A stretch of DNA of 64,000 nt from Edaphochlamys debaryana (GCA_016858145.1 JAEHOE010000111.1:124001-188000); one strand, 5' to 3'. Counted from the stretch's first letter, positions 23,101 through 36,700 are shown. Translations and numbers: made by a program. Notes: generated by a model from the sequence alone, not told the origin.

Positions 23101-26100
23101 GGGTGACCACCAGCTGACCCAGGTCTCCCAGGTTGGCTTGCAGGTAGCCGAGCGACGCCAGCTGGGCGAGGAGCCTGGAGGCGGCGGCGGCGTCATCGGC
23201 GGCGGCAGCGGCGGGCTCGGGCAGGCGGGCGAGGTTGGCTTGCAGGGAGCCGAGGACGAGGGCGCCGTGGGCAGCGGCGGGGTCGGACTGAAGGGCGTTG
23301 TTGTGGGCGGCAGTGGGCAGGCCATCGGCCGCAGAGACCAGCTCGGCGAACGTCGTCAGCGGGAGCCGCTCGGCAGCGGCGGCGGTGTCGCCGTCGGCGG
23401 GCAGGCGGGCATACGGCAGCAGCGTCTCCGCCAGGCGGACGGCCACGCGGGGCAGGGCCGTGGCGGAGGCGGCAGCAGCGCCCTTGGCAGGCTTGGCGGC
23501 GCCGCCAGTGGCGGCGGCAGCGTTGGCCGCCAGCAGCAGCAGGTGCTGGGCGCGCATGGACGCGGCGGCGCCGTCAGCAGCGGCGCCGACGGCTGCGCTT
23601 GCCTCCACCAGGCGCATGGCGTCGGCGCCGCGGGCCTCAGGCTCCGCCGCCACCGCCTTGGCCAGGGCCGCCACGACGCCGCGGCCCACAGCCGCCGCCG
23701 CAGCAGCTTGCGCCGCCTTCTTGTCAGCCTTGCCGCCGCCAGACTCCTCCTCCTTGGCCTCCTCCTTGCCCTTCTTGGCGCCCTTCTTGGCCTTGGCCTC
23801 GGGCGCTGCCTGGCCTCCGCCCGAGAGCGCGGCCTCGAGCTGGGGCAGGGCGGCGGCGAGGTGGGCGAACAGCGGGGCGCCGAGCTCAGAGGCGGCTTTG
23901 GCGGCCTCCACTGCGACCCGGGGGTCCCGGCGGGTGGGCAGCATCAGGCCGAGAAGCTGAAGCGCCGCGGCGTCGCGCTGCGCCGCCGTCGCAGTGTCGG
24001 CACCACCAGCGGCGCGAAGCAGCGCCGCCGCCTTGCGCGCGGCCTTGCGGGCCGCCTTGAGCTGAGGCAGGCGGGCGCTGCCGTACAGGTACTCGCCCAG
24101 GCGCGCCGTCAGCGGTGCCAGGGCGTCGAGCAGAGCTGCCGGCGGCAGCCGCCGGAGGCAGTCCAGACCCAGGGCCGCCACCACAACGCCCAGGTCGTCA
24201 TCACGGAGACGGGCCAGGGCGGCAGACGTCAGGGCACCGCGCGCCTCGACGGCAGCGTCAGTGCCGTCGGCGTCGGGAGCCGCCGCCGCCAGGTCAGCGT
24301 CGAGCTGCTGCAGGGCCATGCGGCGTACGGCAGCCTGCGGCGCCGTCAGCGCCGCCGCCAGCGTCAGCATGGTGCCGCCGCAGGGGGCGCTGTAGCCGCC
24401 GGCGGCGAAGGTGGCGCGGACGAACTCGAAGCGCTGGCCGTCCTCAGGTGACAGGCCAGCGGCGGCAGCCTCCGCCGACTCGACGGCGGTGGTGTCATCG
24501 TCAGAGGCCTCGTCGTCGGAGCCCTGAGACTTGATGGACTTGCTGTCGGCCTTGCCGTCGGCGCCAGTCTTGCGGCGCTTGCGCTTGCCGTCGGCGTCGG
24601 CGGCGCCGCCAGCAGCGGCGGCATCGGCGGCGGCCTGGCGGCGGTGCTCGCGCAGGGGCTCGAGGAAGGCGTTGACGGCGCCGTCTGTGGTCTCGGGGTA
24701 GCGCTGGTCCAGCACCCTGTGTGGCAGAGGTGGATAGAGGGGATAGTAGAGGTCAGAGGGCAAAGCAGGATAGAGGGGAGACGCTGGGAAGGCTAGGGCA
24801 AAGGTAGCAGCGGTGCGTGCGGCGTGCGTGGGGATTGACAGTGAAGGTGTGATTAGGCAGAGGGTCTTCAGAGATAAGGGAAGAAAAATGGCCCTCAGGG
24901 GTCAGGCCTTGGGTGTAGGCCCAAGATAGTTTTATCCATCAGCAGACGCCTCGCGCTTGCGTGCCTTCCCCTCCTCCACAACAGCACCCACCCTCAACGG
25001 ACACTCCCAATCCACCCAACGAATGCGCTCACCTGAGCACCTTCTGGCAGCTCTTGCGCAGGGACGCAGCCGCATTGGCCGCGCCACCTGCCTCCAGCAG
25101 CGCCGCCGCCAGCGCCCGTGCAGGCTCGCCCTCCAGCGCGCCGCTGTGGGCCAGAGCCAGGAGCTCGCCCTCGGCCTTGCGGCCCGCGGAGCCGCCGGGG
25201 GTGGCGCCGCCGGGCGTGGCCGGGGCGGATGCGGCCGCCAGGGCAGCCACCAGGGAGCGGCAGAGCAGCGCCAGCAGGGGGCCCAGGCGGATGTTGCCGC
25301 GCTTCGACAGGGCCGACAGCTCCGACATCATGTTGGGAAGCGCCAGCAGGTGCTGTCGGGGTAGCAGACAGGGATAGCAGGAGGAGAGGGTTGCCGTTAG
25401 CGCAGGGAAACGGAGCAAGGACAAGGCAGTGCAGATGCAATTCAAGGCTGAGGATTGGTTCTTTGATAAGGACAGGACGTGTCCCATGCTGGGTAAGACC
25501 CAAAGGGTAACTGCCCCGACGGGGCTCCCCAAGGCGATGGAATCAGCAGTGGCGGCACACCGGCCGAGCCCGGCTCAACTCCGCCGAAGCGGAGGAACTC
25601 AGCCCGGTGATCGGAGGCCAGTCAGTGTGCGGTGTTTCCTGGGGACCATGCACCCACGTGGCAGCCAGAACCCCCAGAGGGGGAACAGCCGGGGCGCTCC
25701 CGCTCGGAAGCTGCGAGGACGTGGCTACGTCGACCCGCAGCCCACCGGTGCATGCAAGTGTGCGCTGATATGTAACGAAGTATGGCTGATCTGGGTCGGG
25801 GCGAACTAGGGCTGCTAGGGCTACCGCTGACGCTGACCACACACACGACAGTCTATGGGGCCAGCCCCACCTTGAGGGTCTTGTCCGACAGGGTGCGCAC
25901 GTGCGGCTGCGTGACTGCCACGTGGGCCATCACCAGCAGCGCCGTACGGATGTGCTCGGGCAGGGGCTCCGTGTGCTTCAGCATGCAGCCCAGCAGCACT
26001 GCAGAGGAGGGGGGAGGACGAGGGCAGGAGAGGTGAGGGGGAGTTGCAGGTGCTGAGGTTGGAGAGGATGGCAGAGGCGGGTCGCGCGCTGAGGGGCTGA

Positions 26101-27707
26101 GGGGCCTGGCTAAGTGGCGGCTGGCGGCTGGCGGGGGCAGCGTGATGCCTCAGGGAATACAAACTGTAAATTGTGTCGCGCAGCGCCCTGAAAGGGCCTC
26201 GCCAGCAAAAGGTTTTCTCATCAACGGCGCGCCGCCACCCGCCGCCGCCGCCTTGGAACACGCCCCGCCCCTGCTTGCTGCCTGCTACCACACAGCCCCC
26301 GCCCATCACCCCTCTGCACCCCACCCACACCCCCACCCCTTCCCAGCCCAAGCGCTCACCCTTGATGAAGTCGCGGCCCAGGGTGGCGCGGCTGCACAGC
26401 TCCGCCACCGCCATGAGCGTGGCGGCGCGGTAGTCCTGCGCGGCGCCGGCGCCCAGGCCCTCCAGCAGGTGGGGCAGCACGGCCGCCAGAAACTCCTCCG
26501 ACACGGAGGGCAGGATGGCCAGCACCTCGCACAGCAGCACCGCGTAGAAGGACAGGAAGGTGCGGCTCGAAGGGCGCAGCGCCGGGGCCTTGTCCGAGGC
26601 GGCGGCGGCCGAGGGCGCGCCGCCCAGCTGGCCGGCGGCCCGGCAGATGAAGAGCAGCAGCTGCCGGTCGTTGACGCAGCGCTGAGCCAGGCGGTCGCGG
26701 GGAAGGGAGGCGCCGCTCGACTGCATCTTGGCCAGCCAGCCCCACAGGCTGCCCGCCGGGCCCAGCGCCAGGGTCTGCGCCAGCCGTACGAACTCGTTGG
26801 TGCTGTGGTACGGCAGGGCGGCCGTCATGAGGGAGTCCACGTTCCGCTCGTTGGCCCTGGGGGCAGTCGGGTAGCGAGGGAGGGGCGGAACGGATTGAGA
26901 AAAGGAGAGAGAGAGAGAGCCTCGGGGTGGGGTACATCGTCATGTCTGCATGCATGGCCAGCAACGACTGCTAAACGTGAGGCTGCCTCTCGATACGACA
27001 GCATGCGGGAGAAGGAAGGCCAAAGCGCGTTGGTGGCGGCTGGGGTCACAAGGCGGCGGCGCACCCATGACCGAGCTTACTTGTAGCGCCGAATCAGGTA
27101 CTCAAGCACCTTGAAGGCCGGCGGCGAGAGGAAATGGTTCGTGAGAAGGCAGCAGAAGCCGTGGATGGACTCGTCCAGCTTGGCAAGGAACTCCGTCGTC
27201 TGCATGTCGGGATTGATCTCGAGGCTGCCGCGGCTGAACAAGCTCTCGCGGTAGGGCCGGAAGCGGGGCTCCAGCCGCACGAGCTCTTCAAGGCCTGTGG
27301 TCGGGAAGAGAGGGAGGATGTGATGTTGCATGTGCAGGCACGAAACCAAGGGAGGATGGCGGCCGCCATCCTCGAGCGTGCACCCCGAAGGCGAAGCTCG
27401 CGACGAACCCCAACGCCACCGCCTTGCCACAAAATGCGCATGGCAAATGTCACAGGAGCGAGCAGGGAGCCGCCGCCGCCGCGCGGGTCTGGCGGCCAGG
27501 TCGCGCCGACAAGTCCCGAACTGACCCCCAGTCGCCCAGCAAGAACTCACCCTGGCATGAAAGGTCATAGATAGTCTGCACGTCCACATCGGCAGCCTTC
27601 TGGTAGTCAAAGAGCAGCGACGGCTTGCCCTTCTTGAGCGCAGCGGGCAGCGCCGGCTGGCGCAGCTTGGCCAGCTGCTGCAGCTGGCTCGCCAAAGCGG
27701 ACGCCAT
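17137..27707 (-). CDS. UTP10: UTP10/HEATR1, small-subunit processome scaffold
   Basis: Ten exons on the minus strand: 27707-27551, 27294-27081, 26856-26360, 25998-25871, 25352-25033, 24716-21359, 21027-20815, 20501-20253, 19950-19825 and 19485-17137. All phases fit and give 2,536 residues with a TAG stop. The N-terminus (MASALASQLQQLAKL, SLLFDYQKAADVDVQTIYDL, then CQGLEELVRLEPRFRPYRESLF) and RRYKANERNVDSLMTAALPYH carry the UTP10 N-terminal signature. The rest is a long run of HEAT-like helices, with a DSDDAALELSSALACLNALVE block and a C-terminal HEAT region ending QLEEISGEKLDEYLKV. The protein belongs to the t-UTP/UTP-A complex of the nucleolus, needed for pre-18S rRNA processing and rDNA transcription. 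It is longer than yeast and human forms (about 1,770 and 2,140) because Ala-rich and Lys-rich linkers were added, mainly in the 3.36-kb exon 6. Confidence 0.92.
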
Positions 27708-28764
27708 GACTGCTAATGTCGGGGCGCGAGAGCGCAAGGAGACTACCCGCTACCGAGATGCGGCCATGCACAGGTGCACGGAGCGAAGAGGTCGCCCCTT
27801 GTCGTGGAGAGGACGCAGGCCGTTGCTCTTATTTGTTGTTTGTAGACAGGGCTCAAAGCCCACTGAAATGTGGCCGCGTCGACGGCTTTATACGCCATGG
27901 CCCGGTGCCGAGGCCCATGCGGAAAGGCGGCTCACCTCCTCGCTCGCCAATCCCGAAGCCTAACAAGAACACCAGGCCACGAAATGGCAGGCATGTGGAC
28001 AGCGAGCGTCGAGAGCGCGAGAAGGGAGACGCTTCCCTGCGATACACACACACAGAGCCCCGAAGCCCCGGAGACTCCCCCGACATGCCATTGCCTAATT
28101 CGCGGCCAGCCTTCGCGGCCACACTCCCAAGCAACGACCCCGCTAAACTTCTACCCCTTGCACACCCATTCCAGCTGCGCCTGCCGACAGCTGCCCCTCG
28201 CACCTCCTCCATCACCAGTACCTCCCACGCACATCCTGCCCCTGCTTGACCAGGCGGAAGCACACCGAAGACCCCGCGTTGCTCTGACCCCCTTCCTGTC
28301 CTCCGTGCTCTCCTTCTCTAGCCCTTCACCCCGCCCAGCCCTGTGCACGCGTCCCTGCGCCGCCCCTTCGCCTCCAGCCACCACGCCTTCATCAGCCCGA
28401 CCTTCCATGCCTCACGCCACTCCGCGGGCGTCTTGGGCCCGGTCTTCCGCATCACATTGTGCAGCCGACTGAACACCCAGCTGAGCCGTCATGCCCCTCT
28501 GACCGTCACGCGTTACCTTCCCCAATGCCCTACGCCCGAGCGCAATCTGCAATGCCCCCAGCAAATGACCTTTGTCCGTCATCCTTAGTAGCTTCCTGAA
28601 AGCTGGTATCCCCCACACGCCGCGCTTGCTTCCAGCGCCGTCATCGCCTCATTCTCGGCCACACCCTGGCTATTGCCTTCACAAACCAGCCTCCTGCTGT
28701 GGGCGTCTGCTCCTCACCGCCGCCGGCCTCCTAGCTCCTACAGTACCACACTCGTCGCCCTGCG
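27708..28764. other. Promoter side of UTP10 and 3' region of next gene
   Basis: It separates two minus-strand genes. No open frame here has a recognisable product. I see no clear TATA box. Confidence 0.45.
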
Positions 28765-31700
28765 TCATGCAAACAGCTCCCGCAGGAAGTCGATGGACAC
28801 GCCGCCACCCTCCCATGACGACCCCTCGCCATCCACCCCCTGGCTGGCCCCCAACCACCCACCGCTGGCCGCTGGGTCCAGGCCGGCCCCACCCGCGGGC
28901 TCCAAGCCACGCCGAGCGCGCCTCCCATAGGACACGTCGTGTGGTGCCACGGAGCGGGGACCGGTCTCCAGCCAGTCGTCCGGCCTCGGTGACGCGTGGT
29001 CAGAGACGGCGCTAGCGGTGCCCTTGGACGCCCCCGGCGCTAGACCCGTGCCCTCCACGCGGGAGGTGGGCGCAGCTGCCTCGAGCTCCAGCTCCTCGGG
29101 CTCCGCCCCGTGGCTACCGCCCGCCTGCTCCAGCGCCTCGGTGACTGGGCCCCGGCCCTCCACGAGCGGGGGGTCATCCAGCACGGGCACCGTCGGGGGC
29201 TTGGCGGCAGGTGGGGCGCGCGGCAGCCTGATCGCCGCCTCCACCACGGTTTTGGCCTCCGTTGGCTGGGCGTTGGCGCTGCAGGTATCGGGCATCAGGA
29301 GCGCGCAGGCGCTCAGGGCATCGTGGTGGCATACTGACAGGCAGCTTCCCCCAGGCAATCATTGTGCAGCCACTTGCCCAGGGCACTACTAGAGACACTC
29401 AGGCCCGCCCACCTGCCAGGGGCCTTGCCCTGTACCAGCTCCAGTGGCACGGGCCTGGCGTCCAGCCAGTGCCCCGGAGGACCGAACACGCGCAGCGCGC
29501 TCCTCCGCGCGCCCCGCAGCGACCGCAGGAGGCCTTGGGGCGGACGCAGCGGCCCCGCGCTGGCGCCTGCGGGCTGCTCGCCACGAAGCCGCTGCACCGC
29601 CCCTTGGATGGCCAGCAAGCCCGGCGTGAAGGCACTGCTTAGGGCTGACTCTGCTGCCGCTGGCGGCGGCGTGATGGCGCGGGGGCGCATCTGCCGCTGC
29701 ACCGCGCGCGCGGCCTCGGCTGACGCCAGTCGGGGGAGCGGTAGCGTGGGCAGCTGGGCGAGCAGGCGTGGCACCTGCAGCCCACCTGCGCACACGGGGA
29801 GGAGGCCGTCTCAGACAGACAGGTGTGGGGGGCTCCCTGACAGCCAGCCTCAAGAGCACGCAAACAACCGACGTCAAGAACGAAGCGGCGGGATTCGCTT
29901 TCACATGTACGACTCCTTGAGCCTCTGCCTCACCCATGAGCTGCTCGAAAGGTGTGGGCCCGGTGCCGCCCTCAGCTGCCTCCAGCGGGGGCGGATGAGG
30001 CACGTCGGGCAGCCTCTGCAGGGAACGCGACGGAGAGCGCACCGGCTCAATGCGTGGACCGCACGGCAACACCCAAAGCACGCTCCTGACTGGCCTCACA
30101 CAAGCCAAGCTTCTTCACTGCGGGGCCTGCACACCTCACCTGCACGACCAGCTCTTCCTCCTTGGGCTCGAGCAGCCTCCCGCCTGCGCCCGCGCCTGCG
30201 CTCGAGCCGCTCGCCCCCGCCGCCTGGGACGGCCCCGCAGTCGCTTCCCCTTCAGCCTCCGGCGCCTCCTGGGGCCCCGCCTGATCCGCGCCGGTCCTCA
30301 CGGGGGGCGTGGGCCACTCCGGCCCCCGCACGGTCTCCAGATTGAAGGCCAAGGTCAGTGGCACGGGGCAGTCCTGGCTCTCTGGCTCCTCCTCGCCGGG
30401 CAGGGGTAGCACGGGCTCTGGGATGGGCGTGGGCAGCCCGGGCGCCGCAGCGGCAGGGAACGGGCTGGGGCTGGGGCTAAGGTAAGGGGCCGGCCGGTGG
30501 CTGGCGGGCCCAGAAGCGCCGCCGGACCCCACGCCGCCAGCGTCGGCGTCCACCTCTCCTTCGTCTGCTCCTTTAGAGTCACCCGTGACTGCGGCGAGGT
30601 AGCGCTCGGCTGGCGAGGGGCTGACGGCGGGGGTTGGGTGCGTGGCCGCTTGTGAGCAGGCCCGGCTGGTGCCTGCAGCTGCGGACCCTGGGCTGGCGTC
30701 CCCAGCAGCTCGGGCAGCGGCGTGGGACTCCGCGGCCACCGGGCTCCTCTCATCAGTGCAGGACGTGAGACCGGTGGCGTCATGGCGAGCTATTGAGGCC
30801 GCCCCCTCGACGACCGGCGCCGCCGCTGCCTCGTCCTCGGGAGCTCCGCGCCCCCTGTTGAGCCCCGACCCACCATCCCCGGCCTCCACCGGAGGCGCCG
30901 CGGGTGCCTCCGCCGGCGCGTTCACCGGTGCTGAGGATGAGGCGGTGGAGCCAGCGCTTGGTCGCTTTACCGCGGCGGCAGCAGCCCCACTGTCACAGTG
31001 CTGCCGCTTTGTTGGGTGCACGGGGACCACCCCTTCTCGAACAACGGCGGCCGCAGTTGGTGCCGACTCCACATCCGGAGCTGCTGCTGCCTTAGGCAGC
31101 AGCGCGGCGGCTGCACGCCTGAGCGGCGTGGCTGCCGCTGCCGAGCCTGCAGGCGGCTTCTTTGACGGGCCAAGCGCTTTGGCCTCGCCTGCTTCTGCCG
31201 GCTCTGGCAGGCGCGCCAATGCAGCAGCGTCGGACAGGCCGCCGCCAGTAGCGCTCCTGCTAGCGGGTGCTTTCGAGGCCGCGGCTTGGCCGGGTCGTGC
31301 AGCTGACGGTGATGGCATACCGACAACAGTTTCAGAGCCTACATGGCACGAGAGACGCATATGCAGTCGGCGGCCGACCCACATGGCGGTCAGGCCCCCC
31401 TTGTGCCCTGAAGGGCGTAGGCTTATATGGGCGATGTGGGTCGGCGCAGGTCGGGCAGGCTCAGCTTACACTGATTCACACATGCCCGGCCCTAGTTATG
31501 CGCGTTTGAACCGTACCTGGGGGTGCGGTGTTGGCGCCGGTGCTGACACTGCCAGGGCCGGCAGGCGGCCGGCTGGCCTGAGCGGACTGTGCGGCGGGGC
31601 GTAGAGGTGTTAAGGGTGGGGGGCGCCGAGGGCCCGCTGCCTTGAGCCCCTGCGGTGCGCACGGTGGCGTGACCTGCAGCCCCTTGCCCACAGCGGAAGC

Positions 31701-31994
31701 GGCCTTGCTGGCTGGCTGGCTGAGAGATGGTCCTGGTGGCGTGTCCGAGATCGGCCACTGGTGGGCCTGGAAGGCCAGGCTTGTGCGTGGCTCAGCGACG
31801 CGCTTCACAGCTGAGCCCACGGCCGGTCCGACGGGCTGTGCAGCCGCGAGCTTTGGCAGGGGAGGCTTTGCAGCCGTGGGGGCTGTGCTTGCGGGCTTAC
31901 GGTCCAAGGCCGGTTGAGGTAGAGCGGGGGGCGTCGCAGCCGACGCCTGCAAGGAAGGACGGCGTGATTCTCCGGGGTGACGCAGGCCCAGCAT
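28765..31994 (-). CDS. Unrecognised low-complexity protein
   Basis: Modelled exons on the minus strand are 31994-31517, 31338-30140, 30015-29934, 29785-29335 and 29278-28765. Joints are in phase and the introns are GT-AG, e.g. a CCTGCAG acceptor before RLPDVPHPPPLEAAEGG. The last intron is only 56 bases (29334-29279); without it the frame meets a stop at 29313. The start is uncertain: ATG 31994 is in frame, but a good acceptor (CTTGCAG) before 31946 suggests the true first exon may lie further upstream. The protein is Ala/Pro/Ser-rich and mostly disordered. A more ordered block near residues 570-720 (FEQLMGGLQVPRLLAQLPT through ALGKWLHNDCLGEAAC) and an acidic tail ending SIDFLRELFA follow. 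I recognise no domain and assign no function. Confidence 0.55.
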
Positions 31995-33703
31995 AAGATA
32001 AGCGCGTCAGCTTGATCAAATCGGCAGCAACGACATGGCCCACCGTGGAGGAGGACTTGTTGGTGAGGAGTGGAGGGCAGAAGCTCCGCTTTCCGCGGGG
32101 GTGCCCCTTCCTGCACAGTGGTAGGGCGGCCGCGACCAAGGATCAGAGCTCGCCGCAGCCCTGCTTCCCCGACCGCGCTTCCTATGCGACCTTGGAGCTT
32201 ACCCCGCCTGCCGGCTCCTCGGCAGGTGATGCCGCCCGCTTCATCGCGGAGGCCACCGATGGCGGGAAGTCCTGGTCCCGACGTTTCCCTAGCTCACGCG
32301 GACTGGGAGCGCGTACTCAGCTTCTATCTGCGGCTTTTGAGGAAGGTAGCCGCACGCTGGGTGCGGTTCGGGTGGGTCCACGAAGAGAATGGAGATGGTG
32401 TCCAACGTCCACAACATGTGTCGAAGGTGAACGCGCTTAGAGGTTTAACTGTGAGCGGCTATGGCAAGCAACTTCGTGAACGTCTAGCGAACCTTAGCTA
32501 AGTGCGCACATCGCGGGTCGAGCTGTCGATCCGTTGCCCCCATGGGTGCGGCCCAGGGGCTATGCCCGCCTCCCCCATGGGTGCGGCCCTTAGGATCACC
32601 CGTGCGGCTGCTTGCTCCTGCCTGTCGCTCGGCCTCTCCCTCTTTCTGTTGCGTTGCGCACAGCCTAGTTGCGTTCAGCTGCATCCCCCTTCGTCGTGGT
32701 CCGGACTACGCTGCACGGCCCCTGCGAGCACAAAACCCCCATGGGTGCGGGCGGGTGCGGCGTGGGCCTGCGTATGCGTGGGGGGTGGCGCAGCCTTCGC
32801 CCAGAGCTAGTGTGCTTACGGGCCCTTCTCAAAACAATTGCTTCAACAAGATAGCCAAGGCACATGGCCTGCACCCAGCACCCGTGCCTAGGCATGGACT
32901 TCACCCCTAAACGCCTACAAGTTCAGGTCAACCTAAGGCCCCATAAGGGAACACCACAAAGACTTGTTAAAAGTCTCAGCACAGGGGCTTTGGGCAGCTG
33001 GCTTCTAGCAACGTTCGCGGCAACATTAGGAGACCCACAGAAAGCCTCGTGGGCCCCGCTGGACCCAGTTAACAACATCTTTAAGACCTCCTTAAACTTG
33101 GATTAGTCCCCGCTAATATGACCTGAGCGGCTCCCCCGGCTAACATCACCGGGAAGCCCGGGTTAGCGTGAATGACAGGGCCTCACAGCGCCAGACCCTT
33201 AGGGAAAGCGCAAACTCATACCAGCAGCACACAGTACAAGTTCTGGCTGGGTAGATACTTAGCACGGCCTTGCTAAGCAGCTCTTGCCGTCTACCTTCCA
33301 CAACCTTGCTAGTGCGGCCGCCGGCTCGTCAGCTGCAATGAGCTCGGGGGAAGCAGTAGTAGTAGTGGCCAACCCCACACTGCAGTGAAGCGGCGGGGAA
33401 CCTGCACGGCCGGCTAGCCCAAATGGAGCTGCCTGCCCTCAAAATCGCTCGCAGCCGCAACAAAACTGGCCTTGAGTCCATGGGGACTGCAAGGTGTTGA
33501 CAACGGGCTGCACTAACCCGCCATCAATAACCCCAGATACATCATCCTGCTGAAAGTTATCAGACCTCAACAGACCTCAAGAAAGGAACCAGTCCCGCAC
33601 ACAACCAACACTGACAAGGTACATTGCGTGTTGTACAGGCCGGTAATGCCACGACATAAACCATAGAACGAAACCCCTCCCCCCGCCCTGCTCAGCCCGC
33701 CGC
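31995..33703. other. Gene-poor region with dispersed repeats
   Basis: No supported gene. It holds the 133-base repeat at 32591-32723 and three copies of CCCCCATGGGTGCGG at about 32536, 32573 and 32737. The 33100-33570 part looks non-coding. Confidence 0.5.
32591..32723 (+). repeat. 133-base dispersed repeat, copy 1
   Basis: It aligns without gaps to the reverse complement of 46001-46133, with about 8 differences by eye (about 94% identical). It starts TAGGATCACCC and ends GCACGGCCCCT. Equal length and inverted orientation suggest a dispersed mobile or satellite-like sequence. Confidence 0.8.
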
Positions 33704-36700
33704 TTACAGCCGGCTGCGGCGTGGCAACAGTGCCGCCGCCGCCACGGCCGCCACCAGTGCAGCCGCCGCGGCCGCTCCGAAGCCGGTGCCCTGCCCCGAC
33801 GAGGGCACCTGCAGCCGCCAGATCCTGGCTGCGTCCTCGTCCTCCTCATCCGTGGCTGCCAGAGCCGCCAGGGACCGCTGAGCCGCCCGCACCCGCTCCC
33901 GCTCCCGCTCCGAGCCGCCGCGGAGGGGGCTGCGGTCGCGCCGGCCGCCCGCAAGGCCACGCGGCGGCTCCGCCTCCACGAAGCGGCCGCCGCTGCCGCC
34001 CAGGGCCAGGCCGGTGCGCGCCCGCTCCTGCGCCGCCCAGCGGATGACTGGCTCCAGCTCCTCAGCGGCGATGCAGAAGGCCATGTTCTGAGGTAGCAGG
34101 GGAAGCCAGAGGGAAGCCACAGGGCGTCAAGGCGACGGCCAGGATCAAGCCAAGGTGGTGAGGCCAGGGTGTGCAGGTACCGGTCACCCGCCAGCATGCC
34201 TCCTCACCGGTAGCGTGGTGCCCCCCGCGTGCCGCGCGTTGCTGGTGACCAGCCCCACCAGCCGCCCCGAGCCGTCCAGCAGCGCGCCCCCGCTGCCGCC
34301 CGCGTGCGTGGTGGTGGTGGCGATGATCATGGTGGGCTGGCCCGAGCGCCGCCGGAGCACCTGCGAGGGCGGGGCAGTTGTGATACTACTCAGCACTGCA
34401 CGCTCAGCCATATGGTTGCTTCCAATAGTTCCAACGCAGCCCCGGCAGGTCGACTTTCGAGGAAGGAGAAGGCATGTGCAAACTCCCACATGCCCACCGC
34501 ACCGCACCTTGCACACGTTGCCGTGCGACACGAGTGGCGGCCACTCGGCGGCCGGCCCAATCAGGCTGTGCCCCACCGCCCACACAGGCGTACCGCTGCC
34601 GTACGAGGGCTCGTCGCTGCTGCCGCCGTACGTGCTGGTCGTGCTCAGACTGTCCTCGTCCTCGTCATACCCCCCATAACGGTGGCGGCCGTCTTGCGGC
34701 TGAGGCACCGGCTCAAACAGCCCCAGCGGGGGCCCGCTGCGGCCGCTGCCCCGGCGCGTGTCGCCCGGGCGTGCGTGCGCCACCCGCTGCACGGCCGCCT
34801 GCGCCAGGGCCGCGGAGGGGGCCGACGCGGAGCCGGACGACCACTGGTTCCTGCGGTTGTGGTTGGGAGCCATGGGGACATACCTCTCAGTCCGGTAGCC
34901 CAACGCACGGCTGGCCCCTAGTGCGGGTCGCAGGTAACGGCCCCTTCAGCGCGTAGCCCCGGGCTCGGCACCCGCACGGCACGGCGTCTGCTCAAGCACC
35001 CCGTCCTCCCGGCACGCAGCCACCCTCACCTGTACGGCGGCTCCAGCTGCAGCACCGCCAGGTCCAGGTGGTTGCCCCACACGTACACTACCCGCGCACG
35101 CAGCCAAATGTGCTCGTGCTGGCGCGCGCGGGCCGAGGCCGCGCCGCCGCGCACGCCCGCGGCCTCCGCCCACGGCACCCGCGCCCAGCACACCACTTGC
35201 GACCAGGACTCGCTGCCGCCTGCCCCGCTGCCGCCTCCCTTGGTGCCAGGGCCAGCGCCCGCGCTGGAGGTGCTCGATGCGTTGGCACCCGCGCCGCTGC
35301 GGCTGTGGAAGAGGTGCGCCGTGGTGACCAGCAGCCCCGACTCGCTCTCCACCAGCACGCCGGTGGCCCAGGAGCCGCGGCACCGCAGCAGCACCACCGA
35401 CTGAAGCGCCTGCGGCGGCAGCGCGCCGCCGCCCAGGCCCCAGCCCATACCGCCGCCGGCGTGCTGTCGCGCCGCCGCCGCCGGCCAGCCGCTGCTGATG
35501 GAGTCGTCGCCGTCGTCGCTCAGGGAGGCGGCGTACGCAGCGCCGGCGGCGGCAGCGGCGGCGGAGCTGCAGCGGATGTCACGGCCAAGGCTGGCACAGG
35601 GCACCAGCGACAGTTCAGGGCTGGGGCGGGGCCACAGCCAGGAGCCCGCCGAGCCCATCCGCTGCCCCAGCGCCGCCAGCCAGGACGGCCGCTGCGCCAG
35701 CCCGCTGCCGCTCGGCGGCGGTGGCTGCGGCACGCGCCGCCAGGGCCGCTCCGGGCTCGCCACAGGCTGCAGCTGCAGCTGCTGAGAAGCGGCCTCAGCC
35801 TCCTCCCCTGCGCCGCCAACACCCGCACTGCGGAGCAGGTCGGACAGGGCTCGGATGACCCCCGCCTCGACTGGGCCCCAGGACAGCGCCAGCGGCACCT
35901 GCACGCCGTCCGAGCGGCGGGCAAGGGGCGACACCAGCAGCCCCAGGGGTCGCGGCTCGGAAGCGCCGCGGCTGGGGCCCTTCACTCCGGGAGGTGCCGG
36001 CATCGGGCCAAGGGGCGCCACGAGGGCTCCCTCCATGCCCGGAAACACGTGTGCGTCGATGCTGTACATGACGGGTAGGGGCGGTGCAGCGGGGTTGCGC
36101 TTGGCGCAGGAGCCGGCTGCCACAGGGGCCCCTGGCGGCGCTGCGAAGGCCGCGGAAATGGCGCCGTTGACGTGGGAGTTGAGGAAGTGGTACGGAGCCA
36201 GACATCCAAAGGGGGACCCGCGCAGCTGGCACAGCTGGCCCGGCACCGCTGCAGGCGCAGCGCAGGCGCCACCACAGTCTCGGCAGCCGCCTGAGCAGCA
36301 GCCGGCTCGCAGCTCTGAGAGGAGCGTGCGAAGCGCGGCCGTGCGGCGGGGGTCTGCGAAGACGCTCCCGCTTGCAGCACCCCCTGTCGCTGCCACGGGA
36401 CCGTCGGGCGTGGAGGCAATGGGCTCGGCCCAGCACAGCACGAGCGCGCCCTGCTCGGCAGGGCTGCACGGGTGCCCTCCGATCGCCCACTTGAAGGACC
36501 ACGCGCCCGAGCCAGGGTCCGCAGTGGTGTCCTGGTTCAAGCTCTGTAGAAGATGCTTGGCAACCAGCGCCGCGCTCGCAACACGGACTGTCGCGATAGG
36601 CGTGAGGACCGCAGCACCAGTTTCGCTGACAGCGCACAGCGCCGCGCCCGGCACGATCCGCGGAGGAGCGGCGTCTTCTGAAGAGTCGGAGTTGGGCCAT

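Noticed and set aside
22247..24451. 734-residue plus-strand open frame opposite UTP10 exon 6
   Set aside because: It is the complement of Ala-rich HEAT coding sequence; composition is Gly/Arg/Gln noise and the minus strand has a coherent, spliced gene.
33511..33537. CACTAACCCGCC...AATAACCCC resembling the CACTA-like end
   Set aside because: Several mismatches and gaps against the 27-base end; likely chance.
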